From: VRUE01 sp963737575
Lineage (GTDB): Bacteria > Actinomycetota > Thermoleophilia > Solirubrobacterales > 70-9
Reading direction: 5' to 3'
Assembly: GCA_963737575.1 (NCBI GenBank)
Contig: CAVTTJ010000011.1
Coordinates: 124,001-188,000 of the forward strand
Length of the DNA: 64,000 bases
Part shown: one piece after another, positions 48,389-57,136 of the stretch
Layout of the letters: the number at the start of each line of letters is the position of its first letter
Position numbering within the stretch: position 1 is the stretch's first letter
Made by a program: the position numbers and the translations under genes
The notes under the pieces: generated by a model
Told to the model about the DNA's origin: nothing
The model's input: only the letters and a program-made list of their open reading frames with translations
The model's database searches: none

Positions 48389-49559
48389 CGGCGTCGGCGG
48401 CACCTCCCTCCAGCATTGCCCGCCCGACGAAGGGGAAGACGAGCGTGGAAAGCATCGCCGCCCCGACCAGGCCAGCAGCGGTCGACGATTTCATATGCCC
48501 GTCCTCGACGGCGAGCGTGGTGATCGCGACGACCAACGGTAGCTCGGTCGATGAATAGAAGGCAAGTGCCGCCCGCTGGCGGGCGTTGAGCAGATGGCGG
48601 TAGAGCAGAAGTGCCGGAGTCCCACGTACGACCAGGAAGAGGGCGAAGAACATCGCCAGCTTGAGAATGGCGCCGATTTCACCGAGCGCCTCAAGGTCGA
48701 AGTTCATGCCGCTGAAGATGAAGAAGAAGGGGATGAAGAAGCCGAAGCCGACCGCGGTCAGCTTGGAGTCGAAGACCGCCACCTCGTGGCCGCGCAGGGC
48801 GGCGCGGGTGATCATCCCGGCGACGAAGCCACCGAGCAAGATGTCGAGATGCAGGTGTCCGGCGAGGCCGACGAGACCGAAGATCAGCACCACCGTTACC
48901 CGAACCGCGAGCTGGTCACTCGCCTCCAGGGTCTTTTCGATTGCCGGCAGCTCCTTCCAGACAACCCCCATCGACAGGAGGGCGATGGCGACCGCGATGA
49001 AGACGAAGGCGATCAGTACCAGTGCCTCGCGTAGCGGATGGTCGGTCGATAGGAACAGGGTGACCAGGAGGATCGGGCCGAACTCCCCGACCGCGCCGGC
49101 ACCGAGCAGATAGGTGCCGAAGCGGGTCTTGATCTCACCGCTGTCGCGGAGGATCGGGATCAGAGTGCCGATCGCCGTGGTCGCCATCGCCGAGCCGGTG
49201 TAGACGAAGGAATCGATGACGCCGAGACCCCAAAGAAATCCCCCGAGCCCATAGGCGAGCACGATCGAGACCAGCCAGCCCAAGCCCCCGAGCTGAAGCG
49301 CGCGGCCCCTGATGCGCTCGAAGTCGATCTCGTAGCCGGCGAAATAGAAGAGCATCCCCAACCCAAGATTGGAGAAGAACTGACTGAATTCGTCGGTGGA
49401 GGCCAGTTCGAACCCGTGAGGTCCGATGAGAATGCCCAACAGGAGCTCAAGCACGATGACCGGCGGGGCAACGCGTTTCGGCAGAACCGCGACCGTGATC
49501 GCAGCCACTGCCGCGCTCAGGACGATGAGGAAGAACGAGGCGCTGTCGACCCGAACCAA
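48348..49559 (-). CDS. Cation:proton antiporter (CPA2/Na+-H+ exchanger fold)
   Basis: TTG 49559 gives 403 residues with 11-12 membrane segments. Typical CPA2 blocks are GILIGPHGFELA, LGMLFYFAGYEIDFERIRGR, GSAMATTAIGTLIPILRD, LLGAGAVGEFGPILLVTLFL and LDILLGGFVAGMITRAAL. A functional Asp in transmembrane segment 5 appears as Glu in AVGEFGP, as in electroneutral members. No RCK/TrkA domain is attached. It exchanges K+ or Na+ for protons. Confidence 0.85.
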   Translation of the reverse strand: MVRVDSASFFLIVLSAAVAAITVAVLPKRVAPPVIVLELLLGILIGPHGFELASTDEFSQFFSNLGLGMLFYFAGYEIDFERIRGRALQLGGLGWLVSIVLAYGLGGFLWGLGVIDSFVYTGSAMATTAIGTLIPILRDSGEIKTRFGTYLLGAGAVGEFGPILLVTLFLSTDHPLREALVLIAFVFIAVAIALLSMGVVWKELPAIEKTLEASDQLAVRVTVVLIFGLVGLAGHLHLDILLGGFVAGMITRAALRGHEVAVFDSKLTAVGFGFFIPFFFIFSGMNFDLEALGEIGAILKLAMFFALFLVVRGTPALLLYRHLLNARQRAALAFYSSTELPLVVAITTLAVEDGHMKSSTAAGLVGAAMLSTLVFPFVGRAMLEGGAADAVTRPPSSAAPRRA

Positions 49560-49664
49560 TGTGGACGGAATCCTACGTTCAGCTCTGCGGCTCGGCCGCG
49601 CCTGCCTCAGGGTCTTCGCCGGCTCCTGTTCCGCAGCCGATTTGCTGAGCCACCCCCGAAGTTG

Positions 49665-49708
49665 CTAGTGGCGCTTCTTGTGATGCCCGTGCTTCTTGTG
49701 CTTGCGGA
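49665..49708 (-). pseudogene. K/H-rich C-terminal tail remnant
   Basis: The minus strand ending at 49665 reads VRKHKKHGHHKKRH and stop, a lysine/histidine-rich tail typical of secreted or surface proteins of this group. Upstream (49709 on), this frame runs antisense to the beta-helix fragment and makes no sense, so only the tail survives, joined head-on to the fragment. Confidence 0.5.
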
Positions 49709-50234
49709 CGAGCTCGAGAACAGCGTCGGGATCCGTGCCGACCACAACCTCTCCTACGGCAACACCGGCGGGATCCTCTCCTTCGACCTGCCCTTCCTCG
49801 ACGCCAAGGTCAACAGCGGCAACGTCATCGACCACAACGTCGTGACGAACAACGACCGGCCCAACACCTGCACCGACCCCGAGGACACGGTCTGCCAGGT
49901 GCCGCCGGGAACCGGGATCCTGCTTATGGCGGTCGACGAAAACACGGTCAAGGCAAATCTCGTCACCGGCAACGACTCCTACGGGATCGCTGTCGCCAAT
50001 ATCTGTCAGGCGCAGGAACTTCCGGAAGAAGTCTGTGCGGTGCTCGACATAGAGCCCAACCCCGATCACAACAGCGTCATCTTCAACGCCGTCCTCGGCA
50101 ACGGCAACAACCCGGCCCCGTCACTTCCGCCGGTCTTCGCCGTCGCCCTCGCCTGGGACGGCAGCGGCCAGGGCAACTGCTGGTCGCACAATCTCTTCGG
50201 GTCCTCGTTCCCGGACCCGCTGCCGGGCTGCTGA
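49682..50234 (+). pseudogene. Right-handed beta-helix protein, 5'-truncated
   Basis: From about 49700 the frame reads DELENSVGIRADHNLSYGNT then GGILSFDLPFLDAKVNSGNV, IDHNVVTNNDRPNTC, GTGILLMAVDENTVKANLVT and NCWSHNLFGSSFPDPLPGC to the TGA at 50232-50234. These are the N-x-x-x-x-N-x-x-G-I beta-helix coils and C-terminal cap of exported helix proteins. The signal peptide and earlier coils are missing. The first residues (MPVLLVLA, from ATG 49682) are the antisense of the K/H-rich tail, so the gene is broken at about 49705. Confidence 0.65.
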
Positions 50235-50264
50235 GCCCGGGACCGGAACCGGATGAGGCGGAGC

Positions 50265-51833
50265 CTAACCTCGGTGTTTTGGTTTTTTCGGCTTGAGGAC
50301 CTGGAAGTTGACCGTCTCGGTCCGTGAGACCTGACCGGCGGCGTCGGTCACCACCAGGCTGGCGCGGTACTTGCCCGGCTTCAGCTTGCGGCCGGCGACG
50401 CGCCCGTTGAACTCGATCGTGTTGTCGCCCGCGGTCACCGCCTGGCGGATTTCGCCGACCTTGCGGTAGGCGGTGCAGTTCTTCTTTTGGCCTTTTTTCG
50501 CCGCCACGCAGAGCTTTTTGCCTTTACGGGTCTTCTTCGTGCCCCTGAAGCGCTGTTCGATCGTCAGGACCGCCTGGCCGGCCTTGGTCGAGTGGAACTT
50601 GAAGCTGGCGCTCTGGCCGGGGCGCAGATTGGGGCTGTCGATGCCGAACCCGCTGACGCCTGGCGGCGTCGTGTCGGTCGTCGTGGCGCCCGGTTCGGGC
50701 TGGGGGTCGAGCGGCACCACCCTGATCGGGCCGGAGATGCCCGCCGTCCAGACCGCAAAACCGTGGCCGTCGGCGCCGGCCGCCAGTTCGGGTTCGTAGA
50801 AGCCTTCGGAGCCGGCAAGTGTGCCCGCGGCGGAGAAGTTGGCGCCCGAGGGGTCGCTTACCGCGTAGCGGAGGCGACCGCCTTCGTAGAGCGTGGTCCA
50901 GACGACGTGGATCCGGCCGGAGGGGTCCTGGTAGCTGTCCGGCGCGCCGAGGCTGGCGTCGTCGATCGGGTTCGAGCCCTCGATGAAGGTTGCGCCGCCG
51001 AACGTGTTGGTGGTCGCGTCGAAGCGCCGCAGCCCGATATGGGTGTTCCCGGGGACGAAGTTGCGGTAGGTCAGGAAGACACCGTTGGGGCCGCTGTTCA
51101 GGGAGGTGTCGCTGTTTTCGGGCTCGGGAGCGGGCAGGGTCTTGTCGATTTCCCAGTTGGCGACGTTGTTGATGTTGGCGGCCGTGAGAGTGCTGCCTTT
51201 GTAGACGCCGTACTTGACGGCACCGAGGTCGTTGGTTGCGGCCACCAGCTTGTCGGTGCCCTGGACGCGGACGAGCTCGGGCCCGTAGACAAAGAGGCCG
51301 CCGGTCGCGTAGGTCACGCCCTGACCGAGGTCGGTGAGCGCCGCCTTCGCGTTCGCGCCATTGGTGCCGACGTAGATCGAGACGTCGTCGAGCCAGGCGC
51401 CCCTGCCGTTCGTTTCGGGCCCTGTCCCAATTTCTTCCGCCGGCCCGAAGCTGGCGCCGTTGTTCGTCGAGATCCAGCGATAGGTCCGGTTGAAGGTTTC
51501 GGTCGGGCACTCCCAGCAGCCGGCGACGATCACGACCTTTTCCGGGGCCGGTGCGAAGACCTGAGCCTTGCCGGCACGCTGCGCTTCGGTCGAGCCGGGG
51601 AAGCTGAGGATTTCGGTGCGATTGCAGCTCGTGGCCTCGGAGCTGACCCGGCAGTACCCGACCTGGGTGTTTTCGGCTTCGGTCTCCCAGGCGATGTGGC
51701 CGGTCCCATCGGACCCGATCGCGACGCTGGGGTCGGCGCCGGCGCCCGCGGTGAACGGGGTCGCCGCCTGCGCGCTGACTGGAAAGGCGAGGCAGGCGGT
51801 GGCGATCAGAAGGGAACGAATGAGCGGGCGCAT
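50265..51833 (-). CDS. Secreted sialidase-like beta-propeller protein with Ig-like tail
   Basis: The 522-residue product has a signal peptide (LLIATACLAFPVSAQAAT). The propeller of about 370 residues has Asp-box-like repeats (PSVAIGSDGTGHIAWETEAE, STNNGASFGPAEEI, DPSGRIHVVWTTLY, ADGHGFAVWTAG). Catalytic sialidase residues were not found, so it is probably a binding or structural propeller. The C-terminal 115 residues (FGIDSPNLRPGQSASFKFHS to GRKLKPGKYRASLVVTDAAG) match the tail type of the proteins ending at 9565 and 13858, closing with a basic KPKKPKHRG. Confidence 0.76.
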   Translation of the reverse strand: MRPLIRSLLIATACLAFPVSAQAATPFTAGAGADPSVAIGSDGTGHIAWETEAENTQVGYCRVSSEATSCNRTEILSFPGSTEAQRAGKAQVFAPAPEKVVIVAGCWECPTETFNRTYRWISTNNGASFGPAEEIGTGPETNGRGAWLDDVSIYVGTNGANAKAALTDLGQGVTYATGGLFVYGPELVRVQGTDKLVAATNDLGAVKYGVYKGSTLTAANINNVANWEIDKTLPAPEPENSDTSLNSGPNGVFLTYRNFVPGNTHIGLRRFDATTNTFGGATFIEGSNPIDDASLGAPDSYQDPSGRIHVVWTTLYEGGRLRYAVSDPSGANFSAAGTLAGSEGFYEPELAAGADGHGFAVWTAGISGPIRVVPLDPQPEPGATTTDTTPPGVSGFGIDSPNLRPGQSASFKFHSTKAGQAVLTIEQRFRGTKKTRKGKKLCVAAKKGQKKNCTAYRKVGEIRQAVTAGDNTIEFNGRVAGRKLKPGKYRASLVVTDAAGQVSRTETVNFQVLKPKKPKHRG

Positions 51834-51969
51834 GATCTCCTCGAGGTGTTTGCGGACGAGACCCCGAGCGTTTCAGAGTTCGTGGGCGCCCACGGCCGAG
51901 GGTGGACGGATTGCGACCAATTTCGGGGATTTCTTTCAGGCCGAATCTCCGGGGCGGGGGGCGATGCTC

Positions 51970-52842
51970 CTATTCGTCCAGGCCGAGTTTTGCCTTGACC
52001 AGCGAGGTGGCGTCGAACACCTCGCTCGTGGGAGGAGGCGAGATGTCGGGCTCGATGCCGAAGTCGTAGAGCTCGGCTTCGACTTCCATGGTTTGGCCGG
52101 GGTCCCCGCCTTCGGCGCCACCGGTTGGCACCACCTCGCGGATGCGGCGGACGATCCCGTTGCGGTCGACCCAGACCTCCACCGGGAACGTGGTCTGGCC
52201 GTTCAGGGAGGCGTGTTCGATCAGCTGCGCGGCGGCATAGTCCCCTTCGTTGCGAAGTTTGTCTTCGAGGAGACCCAGTTCGACGGTGGCGCGATAGTGG
52301 GTCGTCTCCGTACCGCGGACCGTTTCGCGGCCGAGATCCTTGACCGGCCCCCCGGTCGCTTCCAGCGACCGCAGCAATTCCTCGGTGTCGGCGCCGCCGG
52401 ACAGCGCGGTGTTCGGATCCTGCCCTCCGAGAAAGGATTCGACGCCGATCCATTCCTTGCCTTCCGGCAGGTGACCGCTCAGCAGCGAGGACCTCGTGTA
52501 GACGGAGTCCCCGTCGGAGACCGTTTCGAGAGAGACATCGCGGCCGGCAATCGACATCGTCATGTTCATCTGGCCGCGCTGGGTTCGCCAGTTCATTTCC
52601 CCCTGGCCCTTCGCCGTGAAGGCTCCGGCCCGTCCCGGCGCCGAGAAATGCATGCTCAGGTCCATCCTCGAGCCGGACATCGCCGAGGTCCGTTCCGCAG
52701 CCTCGGCGATCGGGTTCAGTTCGGCCTCGCCGCCGTGGCCGTGACTGATCGCGATGGCCACCAGCGCGATCAGGAGGACCGCGAGGCCGAGCACGAGCCG
52801 CAGCAGGCGGCGAGTGAGTTTGTCTTGATTTTCTTCCTGCAA
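51970..52842 (-). CDS. Membrane-anchored LolA/LppX-like exported protein
   Basis: The 290-residue product has one N-terminal membrane helix (LRLVLGLAVLLIALVAIAIS) and then an extracytoplasmic domain: helix (LNPIAEAAERTSAMSGSRMD), strands (GQGEMNWRTQRGQMNMTMSI), a Thr-rich hinge (GRETVRGTETTHYRATVELG) and VEVWVDRNGIVRRIREVV. This half-barrel layout is that of LppX/LprAFG or LolA-like carriers of hydrophobic molecules. There is no lipobox Cys. It is divergent from the KorA gene. Confidence 0.68.
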   Translation of the reverse strand: MQEENQDKLTRRLLRLVLGLAVLLIALVAIAISHGHGGEAELNPIAEAAERTSAMSGSRMDLSMHFSAPGRAGAFTAKGQGEMNWRTQRGQMNMTMSIAGRDVSLETVSDGDSVYTRSSLLSGHLPEGKEWIGVESFLGGQDPNTALSGGADTEELLRSLEATGGPVKDLGRETVRGTETTHYRATVELGLLEDKLRNEGDYAAAQLIEHASLNGQTTFPVEVWVDRNGIVRRIREVVPTGGAEGGDPGQTMEVEAELYDFGIEPDISPPPTSEVFDATSLVKAKLGLDE

Positions 52843-52973
52843 ATTCTCCCGGCCTATCGGCGCGTTCCGCCCATCGCTTTACCGAGGTCGGTTCGCATCC
52901 GACAGATCAATAGTCTGACGAAGGCGGCGCGATTTCCTCCGGCGGGCGGCCCAGCGGGCCGAAGTATTAACTT

Positions 52974-54845
52974 GTGGGTATCGCCGGTCAGGGGGCCGGC
53001 TCGAAGGTGGCAACGACTGCAAAAAAGCAAGAGCGGGTCATAGTCAGGTTTGCTGGCGACTCTGGCGATGGCATGCAACTCGTCGGCGCCCGCTTCACGG
53101 CCGCGACCGCCCTGTTCGGCAACGACCTCTCGACCCTTCCCGATTTCCCTGCCGAGATCAGGGCGCCCGCCGGGACGCCGCACGGTGTCTCCGCCTTTCA
53201 GATCCACTTCGCCTCGCGCGACATCCTCACGCCCGGCGACTACCCGAACACCCTGGTCGCGATGAACCCGGCGGCGCTCTCGGCCCACCTCGCGGCGCTG
53301 GAGCAGGGCGGCACGCTGATCGTCAACGAGGACGCCTTCACGAAGGCCAACCTCGCCAAGGCGGGCTACGACGACAGCCCGCTCGACGACAGCTCGCTCG
53401 ACGGCTACCAGCTCTTCCGCGTCCCGATGACGACGCTGACCACGCGCGCGACCGACGACATCGAGGGCCTGAAGCCGGCCGAAGCACAGCGGACCAAGAA
53501 CATCTTCGCCCTCGGCCTGATCTCGTGGATGTACGGGCGGCCGACGGAGTCGACGATCTCCTGGCTGGAGACGAAATTCGCCAAGCGCCCGGCCGTCCGC
53601 GACGCCAACATCGCCGCCTTCAAGGCCGGCTACAACTTTGGCGAGACGACCGAGATCGCCGCGACGCCGGTTGAGATCGAGCCCGCCCCGCTGGAGCCCG
53701 GTGAGTACCGCAACATCGACGGCACCCAGGCGATGGCGATCGGCCTGATCGCGGCGAGCGTTCGCAGCGGGCTGCAGATGTTCTTCGCCAGCTACCCGAT
53801 CACCCCCGCCTCCGAGCTCCTGCACGCCCTCGCCAGCCGCGACCGCTTCGGCGTTCGCACGGTCCAGGCCGAGGACGAGCTCGCGGCTGCCAACATGGCG
53901 CTGGGGGCTGCGTTTGCCGGCAAGCTCGGCGTGACCGCGACCAGCGGCCCCGGGATGGACCTCAAGGCCGAGACGATCGGGCTCGCGGCGATGGTCGAGC
54001 TGCCGATGGTGATCGTCGACGTCCAGCGGGCCGGGCCGTCGACCGGGATGCCGACCAAGACCGAGCAGGGCGACCTGTTGATGGCGATCCACGGCCGCCA
54101 CGGCGAGAACCCGATCCCCGTCTTCGCCCCGGCAACCCCTGCCGACTGCTTCACGATGGCGGTCGAAGCCGTCCGCACCGCGGTCCGCTACCGGACTCCG
54201 GTGATCCTCCTCGGCGATACCTTCCTCGCCAACTCCTCGGAGCCCTGGCGCATCCCCGACAGCGCCGAGCTGCCCGAGATCGATCCGAACTTCGCCGAGG
54301 CGCCGAACACGGGCGACGACTTCATGCCCTATCTCCGCGACGAGCGTGGCGCCCGGCCCTGGGCGATCCCCGGCACCCCCGGCCTCCAGCACCGCCTCGG
54401 CGGCCTCGAGAAGGAGGACGGGAGCGGCAACATCAGCTACGACCCGGTGAACCACGCGCTGATGACGGAGCTTCGCGCGGCAAAGCTCGAGAACCTCGCC
54501 GAGGAGCTCCCCCCGCTCGAGGTCGACGCCGACGACGGCGCCGAGCTGCTGGTGCTGGGATGGGGCTCGACCTACGGCGTGATCCGCGCCGCCGCCCGCC
54601 GCGTGCGCGAAAAGGACATCCCGATCGCGATCGCCCACCTGCGCCATGTGCACCCGCTTCCGGCCAACACCGGCGAGGTCGTCCGGCGCTACCCAAAGGT
54701 CCTGATCCCGGAGCTCAACAGTGGCCAGCTGCTGAGCATCATCCGCTCCGAGTTCGTCGTCGACGCGCTTGGCTTCAACAAGGTCGAGGGCCTGCCGATC
54801 CTCGCCGAAGAGATGGAACAGGCGATTCTGGAGGCGATTTCATGA
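52974..54845 (+). CDS. korA: 2-oxoacid:acceptor oxidoreductase subunit alpha (fused gamma-alpha)
   Basis: The 623-residue product has the fused gamma domain first (VRFAGDSGDGMQLVGARFTA, then PAEIRAPAGTPHGVSAFQIH), and from about residue 240 the PP-domain-containing alpha part (FFASYPITPASELLHALASR, VQAEDELAAANMALGAAFAG, TSGPGMDLKAETIGLAAMVE). This layout is that of KorA-type 2-oxoglutarate or pyruvate:ferredoxin oxidoreductases. It starts with GTG 52974. It overlaps korB by 4 bp. It replaces or supplements the 2-oxoglutarate dehydrogenase step in many Actinobacteria. Confidence 0.9.
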   Translation: MGIAGQGAGSKVATTAKKQERVIVRFAGDSGDGMQLVGARFTAATALFGNDLSTLPDFPAEIRAPAGTPHGVSAFQIHFASRDILTPGDYPNTLVAMNPAALSAHLAALEQGGTLIVNEDAFTKANLAKAGYDDSPLDDSSLDGYQLFRVPMTTLTTRATDDIEGLKPAEAQRTKNIFALGLISWMYGRPTESTISWLETKFAKRPAVRDANIAAFKAGYNFGETTEIAATPVEIEPAPLEPGEYRNIDGTQAMAIGLIAASVRSGLQMFFASYPITPASELLHALASRDRFGVRTVQAEDELAAANMALGAAFAGKLGVTATSGPGMDLKAETIGLAAMVELPMVIVDVQRAGPSTGMPTKTEQGDLLMAIHGRHGENPIPVFAPATPADCFTMAVEAVRTAVRYRTPVILLGDTFLANSSEPWRIPDSAELPEIDPNFAEAPNTGDDFMPYLRDERGARPWAIPGTPGLQHRLGGLEKEDGSGNISYDPVNHALMTELRAAKLENLAEELPPLEVDADDGAELLVLGWGSTYGVIRAAARRVREKDIPIAIAHLRHVHPLPANTGEVVRRYPKVLIPELNSGQLLSIIRSEFVVDALGFNKVEGLPILAEEMEQAILEAIS

Positions 54846-55894
54846 GTGAGAACGGGAGCAGCAACGGCGCCGGCGGCAACGGGAGCGCGCCCGCGGTCCT
54901 GGCCAAGGCAGACTTCCAGTCCGACCAGGAAACGCGCTGGTGCCCGGGCTGCGGCGACTATGCGATCCTCGCCAGCGTCCAGGCGCTGATGCCGGAGATC
55001 GGCGTGCCCCCCGAGCGCACTGTCTTCATCTCGGGGATCGGGTGCGCCGGCCGCTTCGTCTACTACATGGACACCTACGGGATGCACGGGATCCACGGCC
55101 GGGCGCCGGCACTCGCGACGGGCATCGCGGCCTCGCGGGATGACCTCTCGGTCTGGGTCGTGACAGGCGACGGAGACTCGCTCTCGATCGGCGGCAACCA
55201 CCTGATCCATGCCCTGCGCCGCAACGTCCCGATCAAGATCCTCCTCTTCAACAACCAGATCTACGGCCTGACCAAGGGCCAGTACTCACCGACCAGCGAG
55301 AAGGGCAAGATCACCAAGTCGACCCCGTTCGGCTCCGAGGACCCGCCGTTCAACCCGCTGGCGCTGGCGCTCGGGGCCGAGGCTTCGTTCGTCGCCCGCA
55401 CGGTCGACGTCGAGAAGAAGCACCTCGCCGCGACTCTGCGCGCCGCCGCCGGGCACGACGGCGCCGCCTTCATCGAGATCTACCAGAACTGCAACGTCTT
55501 CAACGACGGCGCCTTCGACGCCGTCCGCGGCAAGGGCGGCGCCCCGAACCAGATCCGCCTCGAGCACGGCGAGCCGATCCGGTTCGGCACCGACAACGAG
55601 CGCGGCGTAGTCCGCGCCCCCGACGGCAGCCTGACCGTCGCCGACATCGCCGAGGTCGGCGAGTCGGCGCTCGTCATCCACGACGCCCACCTCGATAACC
55701 AGAGCCACGCCGTCGCCCTGGCGCGCCTCTCCGAGCGGCCCAACGGGCCGACCCCGATCGGCGTCCTGCGCTCCGTCGACCGCCCGGTCTACGGCGCCGG
55801 CCGTCAGAGGGAGCTGAGCGAGGCGCACGCCGGGGCGTCGATGTCGGACGTCGAGAGCCTGCTGCACTCGGGCGACACTTGGACCGTGTCCTGA
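54842..55894 (+). CDS. korB: 2-oxoacid:ferredoxin oxidoreductase subunit beta
   Basis: The ATG at 54842 overlaps the korA TGA (ATGA). The 350-residue protein has the beta-subunit start RWCPGCGDYAILASVQALMP, FISGIGCAGRFVYYMDTYG, and the thiamine-diphosphate motif VVTGDGDSLSIGGNHLIHAL followed by LLFNNQIYGLTKGQYSPTS. Four cysteines for the [4Fe-4S] cluster are consistent with C-P-G-C, G-I-G-C and Q-N-C-N. With KorA it oxidatively decarboxylates a 2-oxoacid to its acyl-CoA, reducing ferredoxin. Confidence 0.92.
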   Translation: MSENGSSNGAGGNGSAPAVLAKADFQSDQETRWCPGCGDYAILASVQALMPEIGVPPERTVFISGIGCAGRFVYYMDTYGMHGIHGRAPALATGIAASRDDLSVWVVTGDGDSLSIGGNHLIHALRRNVPIKILLFNNQIYGLTKGQYSPTSEKGKITKSTPFGSEDPPFNPLALALGAEASFVARTVDVEKKHLAATLRAAAGHDGAAFIEIYQNCNVFNDGAFDAVRGKGGAPNQIRLEHGEPIRFGTDNERGVVRAPDGSLTVADIAEVGESALVIHDAHLDNQSHAVALARLSERPNGPTPIGVLRSVDRPVYGAGRQRELSEAHAGASMSDVESLLHSGDTWTVS

Positions 55895-56532
55895 GCCGCC
55901 TCCGGTTTCAGATCAGCGTTTCCCTCGACGGTTTCGTAGCGGGCCCCAAGCAGAGCGTCGAGGACCCGCTCGGAGAAGGAGGAGAGGCGCTTCACGAGTG
56001 GGTCCTCAAGCTCGAGGCCTGGCGCCGCCCCCACGGTCGCGAGGGCGGGGAGGTAAACGCCAGCACCGATGTCCTCGAGGAGGCGACTGCGAACGTGGGG
56101 GCAACGATCATGGGTCGGAACATGTTCGGCGGCGGCCCGGGGCCCTGGGGGGAGGACCCATGGGACGGGTGGTGGGGGGATAACCCACCGTTCCACACGC
56201 CGGTCTTCGTCCTCACCCATCACGAGCGCGAGCCGCTCGCACTGGAGGGCGGCACGACCTTCCACTTCGTCACTGACGGAATCGAGGCGGCACTCGAGCG
56301 GGCGACCGCCGCCGCCGGAGGGAAGGACGTCGCGATCGGAGGCGGCGCCGAGGCGATCCAGCAGTACCTCGCCGCCGGGCTCGTCGACGAGATGTGGCTC
56401 AACGTGGTCCCGATCCTGCTCGGCGCCGGCTCGCCGCTGTTCGGCGAGACGACCGCCGGCGCCGGCTTCGAGCAGGTCCGCGCGATCGAGGCCCCCGGCG
56501 TCGCCCACCTCAGGTATCGCCGGGCCGGCTGA
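55879..56532 (+). CDS. Dihydrofolate-reductase-like (RibD C-terminal) protein
   Basis: TTG 55879 inside the korB end gives 217 residues. FQISVSLDGFVAGPKQSVED is the characteristic RibD_C/DHFR-like start. ATIMGRNMFGGGPGPWGEDP follows, then TPVFVLTHH, and KDVAIGGGAEAIQQYLAAGL with the nucleotide G-G-G, and EMWLNVVPILLGAGSPLF. Family members reduce pterin-like or other substrates with NADPH; this subgroup is uncharacterised. The overlap with korB implies co-expression but not a shared pathway. Confidence 0.83.
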   Translation: MDRVLSRLRFQISVSLDGFVAGPKQSVEDPLGEGGEALHEWVLKLEAWRRPHGREGGEVNASTDVLEEATANVGATIMGRNMFGGGPGPWGEDPWDGWWGDNPPFHTPVFVLTHHEREPLALEGGTTFHFVTDGIEAALERATAAAGGKDVAIGGGAEAIQQYLAAGLVDEMWLNVVPILLGAGSPLFGETTAGAGFEQVRAIEAPGVAHLRYRRAG

Positions 56533-56539
56533 CGCGGAG

Positions 56540-57136
56540 CTAGGGCTCGAGCCAGGTGCCGGTCGGGCCGAGATTGTGGAGCGGCGTCTGGCCGACCAGG
56601 CGCTCGCAGCCCCAGGACTCGTGGATGTGTCCGCAGACCGCGAGCCGGGGCTGCTTCTCCTCGATCGTTTGCAGCAGCGCCGCGCTGCCGAAGTGATCGC
56701 CGGCCCCGTTCGTGTCGCAGTGCCCCTGCGGCGGAGAGTGGAGGACGAGGACGGCATTCTCGGGACAGGGGGCGAGCCGCTCGGCGGCCGTCACCTCGTC
56801 GAGGTCGAAGCTCCAATCCCATGGGGTGACCGGGATGCCGGCGCCGAGCCCGAAGAACTCGACTCCGTCGATCTCTGTGCCTTCCCCGTGCAGCACGGTC
56901 GCCGCGCTCCACCCGGATGCCGCCTCGCGCAGCGCGTCCTCGGTCTCGTTGTTGCCGGGGACGAGCAGCGTCGGGGCCGATATAGGGGCGAGCGCCTCGA
57001 TCGTCTCGCCCAGGCCCTCGTGGATCGAGGCGAAGTCGCCGGCGCCGATCACGAGGTCGGCGTCCTCCGATTTCGCGACCAGTTGGGCGGCCTGGTCGAG
57101 ATCGCGATGGAGGTCGCTGAAGGCGAGGATCCTCAC
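56540..57136 (-). CDS. Metallophosphoesterase (calcineurin-like, YfcE/MJ0936-type)
   Basis: The 198-residue product shows the five dimetal blocks: FSDLHRDLDQ, VIGAGDFAS, VPGNNETEDAL, VLVLHSPPQGHCD and AVCGHIHESWGCERL. The size is that of minimal phosphodiesterases. Its ATG overlaps the stop of the upstream Vps62-like gene (ATGA), so it is translationally coupled to it. Substrate unknown. Confidence 0.85.
   Translation of the reverse strand: MRILAFSDLHRDLDQAAQLVAKSEDADLVIGAGDFASIHEGLGETIEALAPISAPTLLVPGNNETEDALREAASGWSAATVLHGEGTEIDGVEFFGLGAGIPVTPWDWSFDLDEVTAAERLAPCPENAVLVLHSPPQGHCDTNGAGDHFGSAALLQTIEEKQPRLAVCGHIHESWGCERLVGQTPLHNLGPTGTWLEP

Noticed and set aside
52854..54653. Minus-strand frame of 599 codons over korA
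   Set aside because: It is antisense to KorA, whose domains are unmistakable; the minus translation lacks any domain.
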